Source of the DNA: Actinomycetes bacterium
Lineage (GTDB): Bacteria > Actinomycetota > Acidimicrobiia > Acidimicrobiales > Palsa-688
Assembly (NCBI GenBank): GCA_021827225.1
Contig: JAKAXG010000340.1
Location: forward strand, 1-5,602
Direction: 5' to 3'
Length of the DNA: 5,602 nt
Below the pieces are notes generated by a model, which saw nothing but the letters and a program-made list of their open reading frames with translations, made no database searches and was not told the origin of the DNA. Below are positions 1-5,045 of the stretch, piece by piece. Positions within the stretch are counted from its first letter, which is position 1. Every line of letters starts with the position of its first letter. The translations under genes were made by a program, and so were the position numbers.

Positions 1-892
1 CTGCCTTGATCGTCACACCGAGGCGTGTGGCGGACCCGTAGGGCACGCATTGGATGTCGAGCTTCATCGGGGGGTCGGGCAGGCGGCGTGTGTCGCGCAG
101 GTCCCGCCAGCGCCAGCTATAAGAGACCCTGCCGTCGCCCGCGGCGGTCATCTCGCCGCCGGCGAACAGTCCGCGCCGGGGGCTAACGGTGACGGTGAAA
201 CCCTGCGGCTGGCCACCGATGCCAACCCAGGTCCAGGGTGCCGAAACGACGTCGAGAACCTCTGAAGGCGGCGCGTCGAGGACTGCCGTGTAGGCCAGTT
301 CGACGGTCTCCCCGGACAGTCGGGCGGGGCGGTCTGAGCCTACGAGGGCGGAGAAGAAGTCGACGCCGTCCACGGCCGCGGTGTCTGTGCCACCCGCCGA
401 CCATGTGACAACCTCGTGCTGGCCTACAAAGGCTCGGCCGTAGTCGTCCAGGCCGACGAGCAACTCGGAGGGCTTACGGGTCGAGGCCGGCCACGCGGCC
501 AGCCGGTGGGTCTCGGTCGACTCGCCCGGCCCCACCGCCCGGCGGTCCCGGGCGTGGATACGCACCCGGTACAGGCCGGGACCGTGTCCGGCCAGGTTGT
601 CCATCTCGCGGTGGACGGGCCCGGCCCAGTCGGCGACCAGGAGAGACCCGTCCGGGGCGGGGACGTCGATCTCGCCGACGACATCCCACCCCTGCTCCAC
701 CGTAGCCGGCGCTTCGGCGAGCGGTTCGGTGGTGATCCTGACCATTCCAGTCTCCAACCCGGTCAGGATCACCAGAGCGGACGGCCCGTGGCGGTAGGCC
801 AAGCCGGGGAGGTCAGGCGCCCCCCGGGGGCTGTCGTCGGGCGGCCCGCCGAGTAGCTGGTACTGGGAGAAGCTCGCGAATACCTGGCCCAA
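1..892 (-). CDS. Two-part protein of unknown function, partial (C-terminus beyond left edge)
   Basis: I read one open frame of 297 codons from a TTG at 892 to the window edge, where the 3' end is missing. An AAGGAG (903-908) lies 10 nt before the TTG; a CTG at 893-895 is the alternative start. The N-terminal half (about residues 1-145) begins GQVFASFSQYQLL and contains VVGEIDVP, LLVADWAGP and GPGLYRVRIHARDR. This beta-rich pattern resembles uncharacterised proteins I recall from actinobacteria. The second half (about 200-297) has ELAYTAVLDAPPSEV, APWTWVGIG, YSWRWRDL and GSATRLGVTI, which resembles an SRPBCC/AHSA1-like fold; that is a tentative guess. There is no signal peptide, so it is probably cytoplasmic. 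It lies 24 nt after the nuclease stop and in the same frame, so it is probably co-transcribed with it. A role as a protective or accessory partner of the nuclease is inference only. That the frame is coding is well supported; the function is not. Confidence 0.75.
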   Translation of the reverse strand, partial: MGQVFASFSQYQLLGGPPDDSPRGAPDLPGLAYRHGPSALVILTGLETGMVRITTEPLAEAPATVEQGWDVVGEIDVPAPDGSLLVADWAGPVHREMDNLAGHGPGLYRVRIHARDRRAVGPGESTETHRLAAWPASTRKPSELLVGLDDYGRAFVGQHEVVTWSAGGTDTAAVDGVDFFSALVGSDRPARLSGETVELAYTAVLDAPPSEVLDVVSAPWTWVGIGGQPQGFTVTVSPRRGLFAGGEMTAAGDGRVSYSWRWRDLRDTRRLPDPPMKLDIQCVPYGSATRLGVTIKA

Positions 893-902
893 CAGCGTCC
901 GG

Positions 903-908
903 CTCCTT
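903..908 (-). promoter_or_regulatory. Ribosome binding site of the gene starting at 892
   Basis: AAGGAG is a near-perfect Shine-Dalgarno in the 24-nt gap after the nuclease stop. It is 10 nt from TTG (890-892) and 7 nt from CTG (893-895). It decides the start, because no ATG or GTG in this frame lies near it and the next in-frame ATG is well inside the protein. Confidence 0.6.
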
Positions 909-916
909 GTCTACGC

Positions 917-2122
917 TCAGTTTGTGACGTTGACGAAGTAGGGGTCTCCCTCAGCTATCCGGTTGTAGTACAGGAACACACCCAGGTTGGTTCCTTCCTG
1001 CGAGTTCTGAGAGGCAAGGATCGTCTGCGAGTAGTACGGTCCGAACGCCGCCCCTTGGTGGGTGGAGGCGTAGGGGTACTCGTCACAGCTGGGCGGAACG
1101 TTCTTGCAGGCGACCGCCCGGTTGGCCTGCTGATCGGCTGGGTTGGTGTCCCGGGTGAGCGGCGCGCCGCTGCCGTAGAGGCCGGGATGGGTCGAGATCG
1201 TCTGCTGGCCGATGTCATCGACCTCGGCGGCCTGGTAGACGGTGGGATCGGACAGCGAGATGTTGAAGAAGTTGTACGGGTACTGGTAGAAGACGCATCC
1301 CCCGGCCGAGTTGTTGAAGTAGGAGAAGTTGTCGCAGCGCTGGGTGGCCCCTCCGGAGGTGGGGCCGATCGTGAGAAACGAGGCGGTGACGTTGGGGTTC
1401 TCGAAGGTCATGTAGACCTCGAAGTTCTGGTAGTCGGTGCCGGTCCCCGACGACTGGAAGCTCTGCCCGCCTGCGTAGTTGGCGTTGTCGTTGGCCGGCA
1501 CGAACTCTGTCTGCGGTCCCCAAGAGGTGTCGACGGGGGTGACACCGCAGTCTGCGCCGGTGGAGTTGCATACGAAGGCGGCGTTGATGGTCGTGCCGAC
1601 AGCCAGGCCGCTGAAGGTGTTTATGTTCAAGTCGCCTTCCATGTCCCAGCCGCGGTTGTTGTACGACAGCTGGTTCCAGAAGGTCATGGTGCCGCTGCCG
1701 TAGCCCTCGATGGCGCCGGTCGAGGTGTTGTAGATGTCGTACCACCAGTCCTCGGAGAGACAATTACCGAAGCGCTGGTAGTAGTCCGAGTTGGACGCAC
1801 AGTACGAGGGGGCGGAAGGGGCGGTGGTCGCGGGCTGCGCCGGTGCAGCCGCGTTCGGTCCGCTCGATACGCAGCCCACAGCCGGGATGCCGGCCGAGGC
1901 GTACGATGCAAGGTCCTTCAGGACCGTGGCACACCCGTTGACGGTCGGGATCGGCACCGATAGCGCCGGGGCTACCGGGATGGAACTAGACGCGGCCGCC
2001 GCCTGGCCGCTCGCGCTGAACAACATGGGGGCGGTGCAAACCGCCGCGGCCAATACGTGACGTGCTGCTCGAAGGCCTGAACGCGCCGGGCCGCGGCGTC
2101 GCCGAGGCAAGATGTGCCACAT
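917..2122 (-). CDS. Secreted NucA/NucB-type deoxyribonuclease
   Basis: Predicted extracellular DNA endonuclease of about 401 residues. I prefer the ATG at 2122, which has GGGAAGGGG 9 nt upstream. The upstream in-frame ATG at 2143 would give 408 residues but its purine run abuts the codon. Numbering below is for the 408-residue form. A classical signal peptide is visible: RRRR (14-17) and RAAR (25-28), a hydrophobic stretch to about 46, and a cleavage-like AAAA-S site near 51. An Ala/Pro linker runs to about 113. Residues 115-300 are rich in Asn, Tyr and Thr and include RCDNFSYF and GCVFYQYP, features I recall from actinobacterial members of this family. The C-terminal 80 or so residues carry the NucA/NucB signature: LTRDTN (329-334), ANR (340-342), C353 then DEYP (354-357), YAST (358-361), QNSQEG (379-384) and GDPYFV (399-404). 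D354, E355 and the N380-E383 segment are the expected active-site region. Ten cysteines remain after export. It has its own promoter and is followed by the gene starting at 892. Likely roles are nutrient scavenging, biofilm DNA turnover or antagonism. Confidence 0.85.
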   Translation of the reverse strand: MWHILPRRRRGPARSGLRAARHVLAAAVCTAPMLFSASGQAAAASSSIPVAPALSVPIPTVNGCATVLKDLASYASAGIPAVGCVSSGPNAAAPAQPATTAPSAPSYCASNSDYYQRFGNCLSEDWWYDIYNTSTGAIEGYGSGTMTFWNQLSYNNRGWDMEGDLNINTFSGLAVGTTINAAFVCNSTGADCGVTPVDTSWGPQTEFVPANDNANYAGGQSFQSSGTGTDYQNFEVYMTFENPNVTASFLTIGPTSGGATQRCDNFSYFNNSAGGCVFYQYPYNFFNISLSDPTVYQAAEVDDIGQQTISTHPGLYGSGAPLTRDTNPADQQANRAVACKNVPPSCDEYPYASTHQGAAFGPYYSQTILASQNSQEGTNLGVFLYYNRIAEGDPYFVNVTN

Positions 2123-2131
2123 CAATTCCGA

Positions 2132-2140
2132 CCCCTTCCC
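2132..2140 (-). promoter_or_regulatory. Ribosome binding site supporting the start at 2122
   Basis: GGGAAGGGG is a purine-rich Shine-Dalgarno-like run ending 9 nt before the ATG at 2120-2122. The competing ATG at 2141-2143 has only CAGGGG directly touching it, which is too close to work. This favours the shorter protein, starting MWHILPRRRR. Confidence 0.45.
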
Positions 2141-2167
2141 CATCCCCTGTGTCCGATTGGTGCCGTT

Positions 2168-2196
2168 TTATAACTTGGTAGAGGGCGGGCTGTCAA
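2168..2196 (-). promoter_or_regulatory. Sigma70-type promoter for the nuclease unit
   Basis: On the minus strand a perfect -35 hexamer TTGACA (2196-2191) is followed by exactly 17 nt and a -10 TTATAA (2173-2168); TATAAA one base on is the alternative. Transcription would start near 2161, giving a leader of about 40 nt to the preferred ATG at 2122. It sits in one of the most AT-rich patches of the window (27 of 60 bases A/T in 2161-2220). No operator-like repeat was seen over it. Confidence 0.65.
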
Positions 2197-2506
2197 TGGC
2201 AGGCTCCGCAATCTCTACCGGGGGGATGCCGCTTCTTGCCTGGCGCACGCTGAGCGGGTCGCGTCGCTAATGGCGATGGCCGCCGGCCGGGCGATCTGGT
2301 TCCCGTTGCCAACCGTTGCTTTCGGGATTGGCACCAAATTTATGTCTGCCTTCGGCTCACCGTCGTCAGGCTGGGTCCGATCGCCGGCGATTCCACCGCC
2401 GGGCATTGCTAGCCCCTGCCACGCTGTGTCGTCCCCGATCAGCCAAGGGCCCCGCCGGCTCGACGAGTGGTCCGTGCTCCTCGCGATCTTTCGATAGCGT
2501 GCCTGA
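2197..2506. other. Gene-poor stretch between the nuclease promoter and the dehydrogenase remnant
   Basis: Apart from the weak minus-strand ORF, I see no convincing gene, tRNA, transposase fragment or terminal inverted repeat here. Plus-strand frames give low-complexity Ser/Pro/Arg peptides typical of shadow frames. The stretch mixes AT-richer patches (for example around 2320-2345) with GC-rich ones. It lies next to the point where the dehydrogenase gene is cut, so it may be the end of inserted DNA. Confidence 0.5.
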
Positions 2507-2535
2507 AGCTCGCTACTGCCGTACGGACCTGGCAT
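2215..2535 (-). CDS. Weak hypothetical small ORF (106 aa)
   Basis: An ATG-started frame of 106 codons. GGGAG stands 7 nt before the ATG, a reasonable ribosome binding site. The product begins MPGPYGSSELQARYRKIARS, has no recognisable domain, signal peptide or membrane segment, and is rich in Ala, Pro, Gly and Asp. By hand count its third-position GC is about 72 %, only modestly above the other positions, so the coding signal is weak. It ends just upstream of the nuclease promoter and overlaps, on the opposite strand, the start of the dehydrogenase-remnant frame. It may be a chance frame in intergenic DNA or debris of an older gene. Confidence 0.2.
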   Translation of the reverse strand: MPGPYGSSELQARYRKIARSTDHSSSRRGPWLIGDDTAWQGLAMPGGGIAGDRTQPDDGEPKADINLVPIPKATVGNGNQIARPAAIAISDATRSACARQEAASPR

Positions 2536-2722
2536 CCCTACTCTCCCTACAACGGGCTGGACGGGAGCCGACGGGACGGAAAAGTCCCTGGACGCAGCGG
2601 ACTGGGCGGACGCGAAAGTGCTGGTCAGACACTACAAACGGAGCTTCACCATCTTCGAGGGCACCAGCGAGATCCAGCAGCTGGTCATCGCCCGGGCCAT
2701 CTCGGGCATGCACATCGCCTGA
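2507..2722 (+). pseudogene. 3' remnant of an acyl-CoA dehydrogenase gene
   Basis: The plus-strand frame is open from 2507 to the TGA at 2720-2722, with in-frame stops at 2495-2497 and 2504-2506 and no ATG or GTG early in it. Its last 25 residues, FTIFEGTSEIQQLVIARA then ISGMHIA, are the textbook C-terminus of FAD-dependent acyl-CoA dehydrogenases. The IFEGTSEIQ segment helps bind FAD at the subunit interface, and the end falls where the family normally ends. Upstream, EKSLDAADWADAKV could be a degraded form of the family's usual VEK..RDAK segment, but about eight extra residues then separate DAK from TIFEG, so homology there is doubtful. A full-length enzyme is about 380 residues; here the catalytic base, substrate pocket and most of the FAD site are missing. 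It cannot be an active enzyme. The family call is secure for the tail; the breakpoint lies somewhere in 2507-2645. Confidence 0.8.
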
Positions 2723-2735
2723 CCACGGTTCCCCC

Positions 2736-2774
2736 CGCGAAGGTGCCCCGGCCCCAGGCCGGGGCACCTTCGCG
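2736..2774. terminator. Bidirectional hairpin terminator between convergent genes
   Basis: Perfect 18-bp inverted repeat: CGCGAAGGTGCCCCGGCC (2736-2753), loop CCA (2754-2756), and the exact reverse complement (2757-2774). It begins 13 nt after the dehydrogenase-remnant stop and ends 11 nt before the rpiA stop codon, so it would end transcripts from both sides. Neither side has a run of T, which fits the I-shaped terminators described in actinobacteria rather than the classical U-tract type. Confidence 0.8.
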
Positions 2775-2785
2775 TCCGGGGACCA

Positions 2786-3418
2786 TCAGGAGGAGCCGGT
2801 CTCTCCAACGATCACGTCGCTGACCATGGCCGGTCGGAACAGCCCGTGGTCCACCACTCCCGGAACGCCTGACAGCCGGGCGGCCAGGGCCTCGGGATCG
2901 TCGACCGGGCCGCTCCAGTCGGCGATCACCCCGCCGTCGGGGCTGGGCGGGCAGCCCGGCCGGAGGGCGACCGGTCCCAGGGACCGCAGGGTGGCCTCCA
3001 GGCCGAACTCCAGCAGCTCCATCGGGACCGGCGGCTGCAGGGCCGGGACCAGCTTGTCCGAGGAGACGATCACCACGAAGCGGTCAGCCGCGGCGGCCAC
3101 GATCTTCTCCCGGGTGTGGGCCCCGCCGCCGCCCTTGACCAGCCAGCGGTCGGGGGTGACCTGGTCCGCCCCGTCGATGGCCATGTCGAGGCGGTCGATG
3201 GCCCGGAACGGCTCCACCCTCAGCCCCAGCTTCCGCCCCAGCTCCTCCGTGGCCACGGAGGTGGCCACGCAGCGGATGTCGATCCGGCGGGCGGCCAGGG
3301 CCGGCAGCAGATGGGCCACGGTGGATCCGGTCCCGAGACCGACGGTCATGCCGTCCTCCACCAGCTGAGCGGCGGCTTCCGCCGCCTGGCGTTTCTCGTC
3401 CTCGACCCTGGCGCTCAC
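2786..3418 (-). CDS. rpiA: Ribose-5-phosphate isomerase A
   Basis: Interconverts ribose 5-phosphate and ribulose 5-phosphate in the non-oxidative pentose phosphate pathway; cytoplasmic. The 210 residues are close to the usual length of about 220. All family motifs are present in order: GLGTGST (27-33, phosphate loop), SVATEE (54-59), DGAD (82-85), KGGGGA (95-100), REK (103-105) with E104 matching the catalytic glutamate (E103 in E. coli), SSDK (119-122) with K122, and DHGLF (190-194). K95, D82 and D85 match the known active-site residues. The start is a GTG at 3416-3418, 21 nt after the VOC gene stop, with no clear Shine-Dalgarno; the product then starts MSARVEDEKRQAAEAA as family members do. 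An ATG at 3424-3426 is out of frame and stops after three codons. It is probably translated by coupling to the upstream gene. The 3' end faces the 18-bp hairpin. Confidence 0.95.
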   Translation of the reverse strand: MSARVEDEKRQAAEAAAQLVEDGMTVGLGTGSTVAHLLPALAARRIDIRCVATSVATEELGRKLGLRVEPFRAIDRLDMAIDGADQVTPDRWLVKGGGGAHTREKIVAAAADRFVVIVSSDKLVPALQPPVPMELLEFGLEATLRSLGPVALRPGCPPSPDGGVIADWSGPVDDPEALAARLSGVPGVVDHGLFRPAMVSDVIVGETGSS

Positions 3419-3439
3419 CCGGGCATACTGCCAGACCGG

Positions 3440-3994
3440 TCAGGTCAGGCGGGTGTGGGGCACCGAGGACACCGCGCCGGTGCGCTGGATCTCCGCCACC
3501 GCCGGTACCGGGTCGGGGTCGGAGAACAAGACGCCGTCGCCGTAGTCGGCGTCCCGGCCGGTGGCGTCGGTCACCCACCACGACGCCTCGAGGGCGATGC
3601 CGTTCGGGTCGGTGAAGTAGATCGAACGGATGAAGGAGTGGTCGATCACGTCGGTGACCTCGCAACCCGCCTCCTTCAGCCGCGACCGCAGCCCGAGCAG
3701 CGCCTCCTCGTCGGGCAGGTTCAGCGACAGGTGGTCGAACTGCACGGCCCGCTCGTCGGGGACCCCGGCCGGCTTGGCGAACGGCTGCAGGGCGACGCCC
3801 CGGTACTCGAAGAAGGCCACCGTGCTCTCCGGGCCGATCTCGAAGAAGTAGTGGCGGAACGACTCATTGCCCAGGTGGGCCACCAGGCGGGCGCCGAGCA
3901 CCCCGTGGTAGAAGCGGACGGTGGCGTCCATGTCGGTCGTCACCAGGGCCAGGTGGTTGATGCCCCGCCAGTGAGGAGTCCCGTGGTCGGCCAT
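3440..3994 (-). CDS. VOC-superfamily (glyoxalase/dioxygenase-fold) metalloprotein
   Basis: A 184-residue protein with two beta-alpha-beta-beta-beta modules of the vicinal oxygen chelate fold. Module 1 opens with GINHLALVTTDMDATVRFYH (11-30) and ends at VAFFEYRG; module 2 opens with FDHLSLNLPD (86-95) and closes with FTDPNGIALEASWW (127-140). H14, E63, H88 and E136 sit where the family places its metal ligands, so one metal-binding cleft is expected. The substrate cannot be told: glyoxalase I, fosfomycin-resistance, extradiol dioxygenase and methylmalonyl-CoA epimerase relatives share this fold. The C-terminal 40 residues are a family-variable tail. The start is the ATG at 3992-3994, with AGGA 7 nt upstream that also overlaps a TAGGAT box. 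rpiA follows 21 nt after its stop, so the two are probably one operon. The upstream neighbour, a peroxiredoxin, is divergent. Confidence 0.85.
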   Translation of the reverse strand: MADHGTPHWRGINHLALVTTDMDATVRFYHGVLGARLVAHLGNESFRHYFFEIGPESTVAFFEYRGVALQPFAKPAGVPDERAVQFDHLSLNLPDEEALLGLRSRLKEAGCEVTDVIDHSFIRSIYFTDPNGIALEASWWVTDATGRDADYGDGVLFSDPDPVPAVAEIQRTGAVSSVPHTRLT

Positions 3995-4114
3995 GACCCC
4001 ATCCTACGGACGGTCGAGCCGTTCCAGTTGGTGCAAGCCCCCGGTGGGTGGCAGCCTCTTGGTGCACAGCGGGCCGGCCCGGCCGTCCCGGCGACCCGAT
4101 CGACAGGAGACCCG
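3995..4114. promoter_or_regulatory. Divergent promoter region between VOC gene and peroxiredoxin
   Basis: 120 nt between two divergent starts. On the VOC side, TAGGAT (4006-4001, minus strand) ends 6 nt before the ATG, a good TANNNT -10 box for a leaderless transcript; no -35 is obvious at the proper distance. On the peroxiredoxin side I see no clear hexamers, but the octamer TTGGTGCA occurs twice in direct orientation (4028-4035 and 4059-4066), 31 bp apart, about three helical turns. AGGAG at 4105-4109 is the peroxiredoxin ribosome binding site. Confidence 0.4.
4105..4109 (+). promoter_or_regulatory. Ribosome binding site of the peroxiredoxin
   Basis: AGGAG, 5 nt before the ATG at 4115. It fixes the start inside a reading frame that is open for about 1 kb further upstream. 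Confidence 0.7.
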
Positions 4115-4597
4115 ATGACCATCGCAGTGGGCGACAAGATCCCCGACGTCAAGGTGCAGGTGCCCGGGGCCAACGGCCCGGAGCCGGCTTCGACCGCCGA
4201 GTTGCTGGGCCAGGGCACGGTGGTGCTCTTCGGCGTTCCCGGGGCCTTCACCCCGACCTGCAGCGACCATCACCTGCCCGGTTTCGTGATCCGGGCGGAG
4301 GACCTCGAGGCCAAGGGCGTGGACCGTATCTGCTGCGTGTCGGTGAACGACGCGTTCGTCATGGGTGCCTGGGGCCGCGACAACGAGGTGGAGGGCCGGG
4401 TGACCATGATCGCCGACGGCTCGGCACTGTTCACCAAGGAGCTGGGCCTCGACGTCGACCTCACCGGGGGCGGCCTCGGCGTGCGGTCCAAGCGCTACGC
4501 CATGGTCATCAAGGACGGCGTGGTCACCCACCTGGCGGTGGAGGACACCCTCGGGCTGGACGTGAGCAGCGCCGACGCCGTGCTGAAGGCCCTGTAG
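4115..4597 (+). CDS. Peroxiredoxin, Prx5/type II (redoxin family)
   Basis: Thiol peroxidase reducing hydrogen peroxide and organic hydroperoxides; cytoplasmic. 160 residues, the usual length for bacterial Prx5. The active-site loop PGAFTPTC (42-49) holds T46 and the peroxidatic C49, and R127 in SKRYAM matches the conserved active-site arginine. VSVNDAFVMGAW (76-87) is a further Prx5 hallmark. Cys73-Cys74 follow 24 and 25 residues after C49; C74 is where plant type II peroxiredoxins carry their resolving cysteine, so an intramolecular disulfide is plausible. The ATG at 4115 has AGGAG (4105-4109) 5 nt upstream. The frame stays open far upstream of 4115, but that part is the antisense of rpiA and the VOC gene and is not protein-coding. 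The gene is divergent from the VOC gene and convergent with the thioesterase, with 19 nt between the stops. The electron donor cannot be told from the window. Confidence 0.95.
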   Translation: MTIAVGDKIPDVKVQVPGANGPEPASTAELLGQGTVVLFGVPGAFTPTCSDHHLPGFVIRAEDLEAKGVDRICCVSVNDAFVMGAWGRDNEVEGRVTMIADGSALFTKELGLDVDLTGGGLGVRSKRYAMVIKDGVVTHLAVEDTLGLDVSSADAVLKAL

Positions 4598-4616
4598 GCC
4601 CCCGACGGCCCCGGGG

Positions 4617-5045
4617 CTACTCCCTCGGGGTCAGCAGGTAGGTGGAGGACGCCTTGGCGATCAGCCGGCCGTCGCGGTCGGTGACCTCTGCTTCCACGAA
4701 TGTCACCCTCGAGCCGCCTCCGATCACGCGGGCCGTGCAGGTCAGCAGCTCGCCGATCGGGGCGGCCCGCAGGAAGCTGATCTTCAGTTCGGTGTTGGCC
4801 GTGTAGGCCTTCCTGCCCTGCAGGTTGGTGATGGTGGCGGTGGCCATGGCCGTGTCGGCGAAGGCCGTCACGAAGCCCCCCTGCACCACGCCGACCGGGT
4901 TGGCCAGGTGCTCGCCGGGGGTCATCTGCCACACGGTCACCCCGGGCACGGACTTGTCCACGCAGTACATGCCGAGGGTGAGATCGCAGTTCGGCGGGAC
5001 GCGGGGCCGGGGCTTGGCCGGTCGCCCGGTTGCCGGCGCGCTCAC
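4617..5045 (-). CDS. PaaI-family hotdog thioesterase
   Basis: Probable acyl-CoA thioesterase of the hotdog fold, 142 residues, the normal size for PaaI/4HBT proteins; cytoplasmic and expected to work as an oligomer. The central helix motif is GVVQGGFVTAFADTAMATA (52-70): Q55-G56-G57 stands where many relatives have HGG, and D64 is the conserved acidic residue of this helix. The strand segment NTELKISFLRAAPIGELL (84-101) and the closing GRLIAKASSTYLL (126-138) are also typical. The start is the GTG at 5043-5045, overlapping the TetR stop by 4 nt (GTGA), so translation is coupled to the regulator. The acyl substrate is unknown: phenylacetyl-CoA intermediates are one option, but no paa genes are seen, and fatty acyl-CoA clearance is equally possible. 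Regulation by the adjacent TetR is likely but inferred. Confidence 0.88.
   Translation of the reverse strand: MSAPATGRPAKPRPRVPPNCDLTLGMYCVDKSVPGVTVWQMTPGEHLANPVGVVQGGFVTAFADTAMATATITNLQGRKAYTANTELKISFLRAAPIGELLTCTARVIGGGSRVTFVEAEVTDRDGRLIAKASSTYLLTPRE

Noticed and set aside
416..856. 146-codon plus-strand frame near the left edge
   Set aside because: Composition is Pro/Gly/Arg/Val with no motif, and the minus strand has a coherent 297-codon frame with its own ribosome binding site.
1055..1963. 302-codon plus-strand frame across the nuclease gene
   Set aside because: Low-complexity Gly/Val/Arg product, antisense to a gene with a signal peptide and NucA/NucB motifs; a shadow frame of GC-rich DNA.
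2197..2650. Insertion sequence or tRNA attachment site at the breakpoint
   Set aside because: No terminal inverted repeats, transposase motif, target duplication or tRNA fold could be found by eye.
2316..3368. 350-codon plus-strand frame spanning the breakpoint and rpiA
   Set aside because: Ser/Arg/Pro-rich shadow peptide, crosses the perfect hairpin and is antisense to rpiA.
3116..4114. Long plus-strand open frame continuous with the peroxiredoxin, suggesting a 493-residue fusion
   Set aside because: It is antisense to rpiA and the VOC gene, both with full family motifs. The upstream peptide is Gly/Arg/Val shadow sequence, and AGGAG fixes the peroxiredoxin start at 4115.
4598..4617. Possible terminator between the convergent peroxiredoxin and thioesterase
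   Set aside because: Only a 5-bp GCCCC/GGGGC stem with a 10-nt loop, or a loopless palindrome GCCCCGGGGC; too weak in GC-rich DNA to call.
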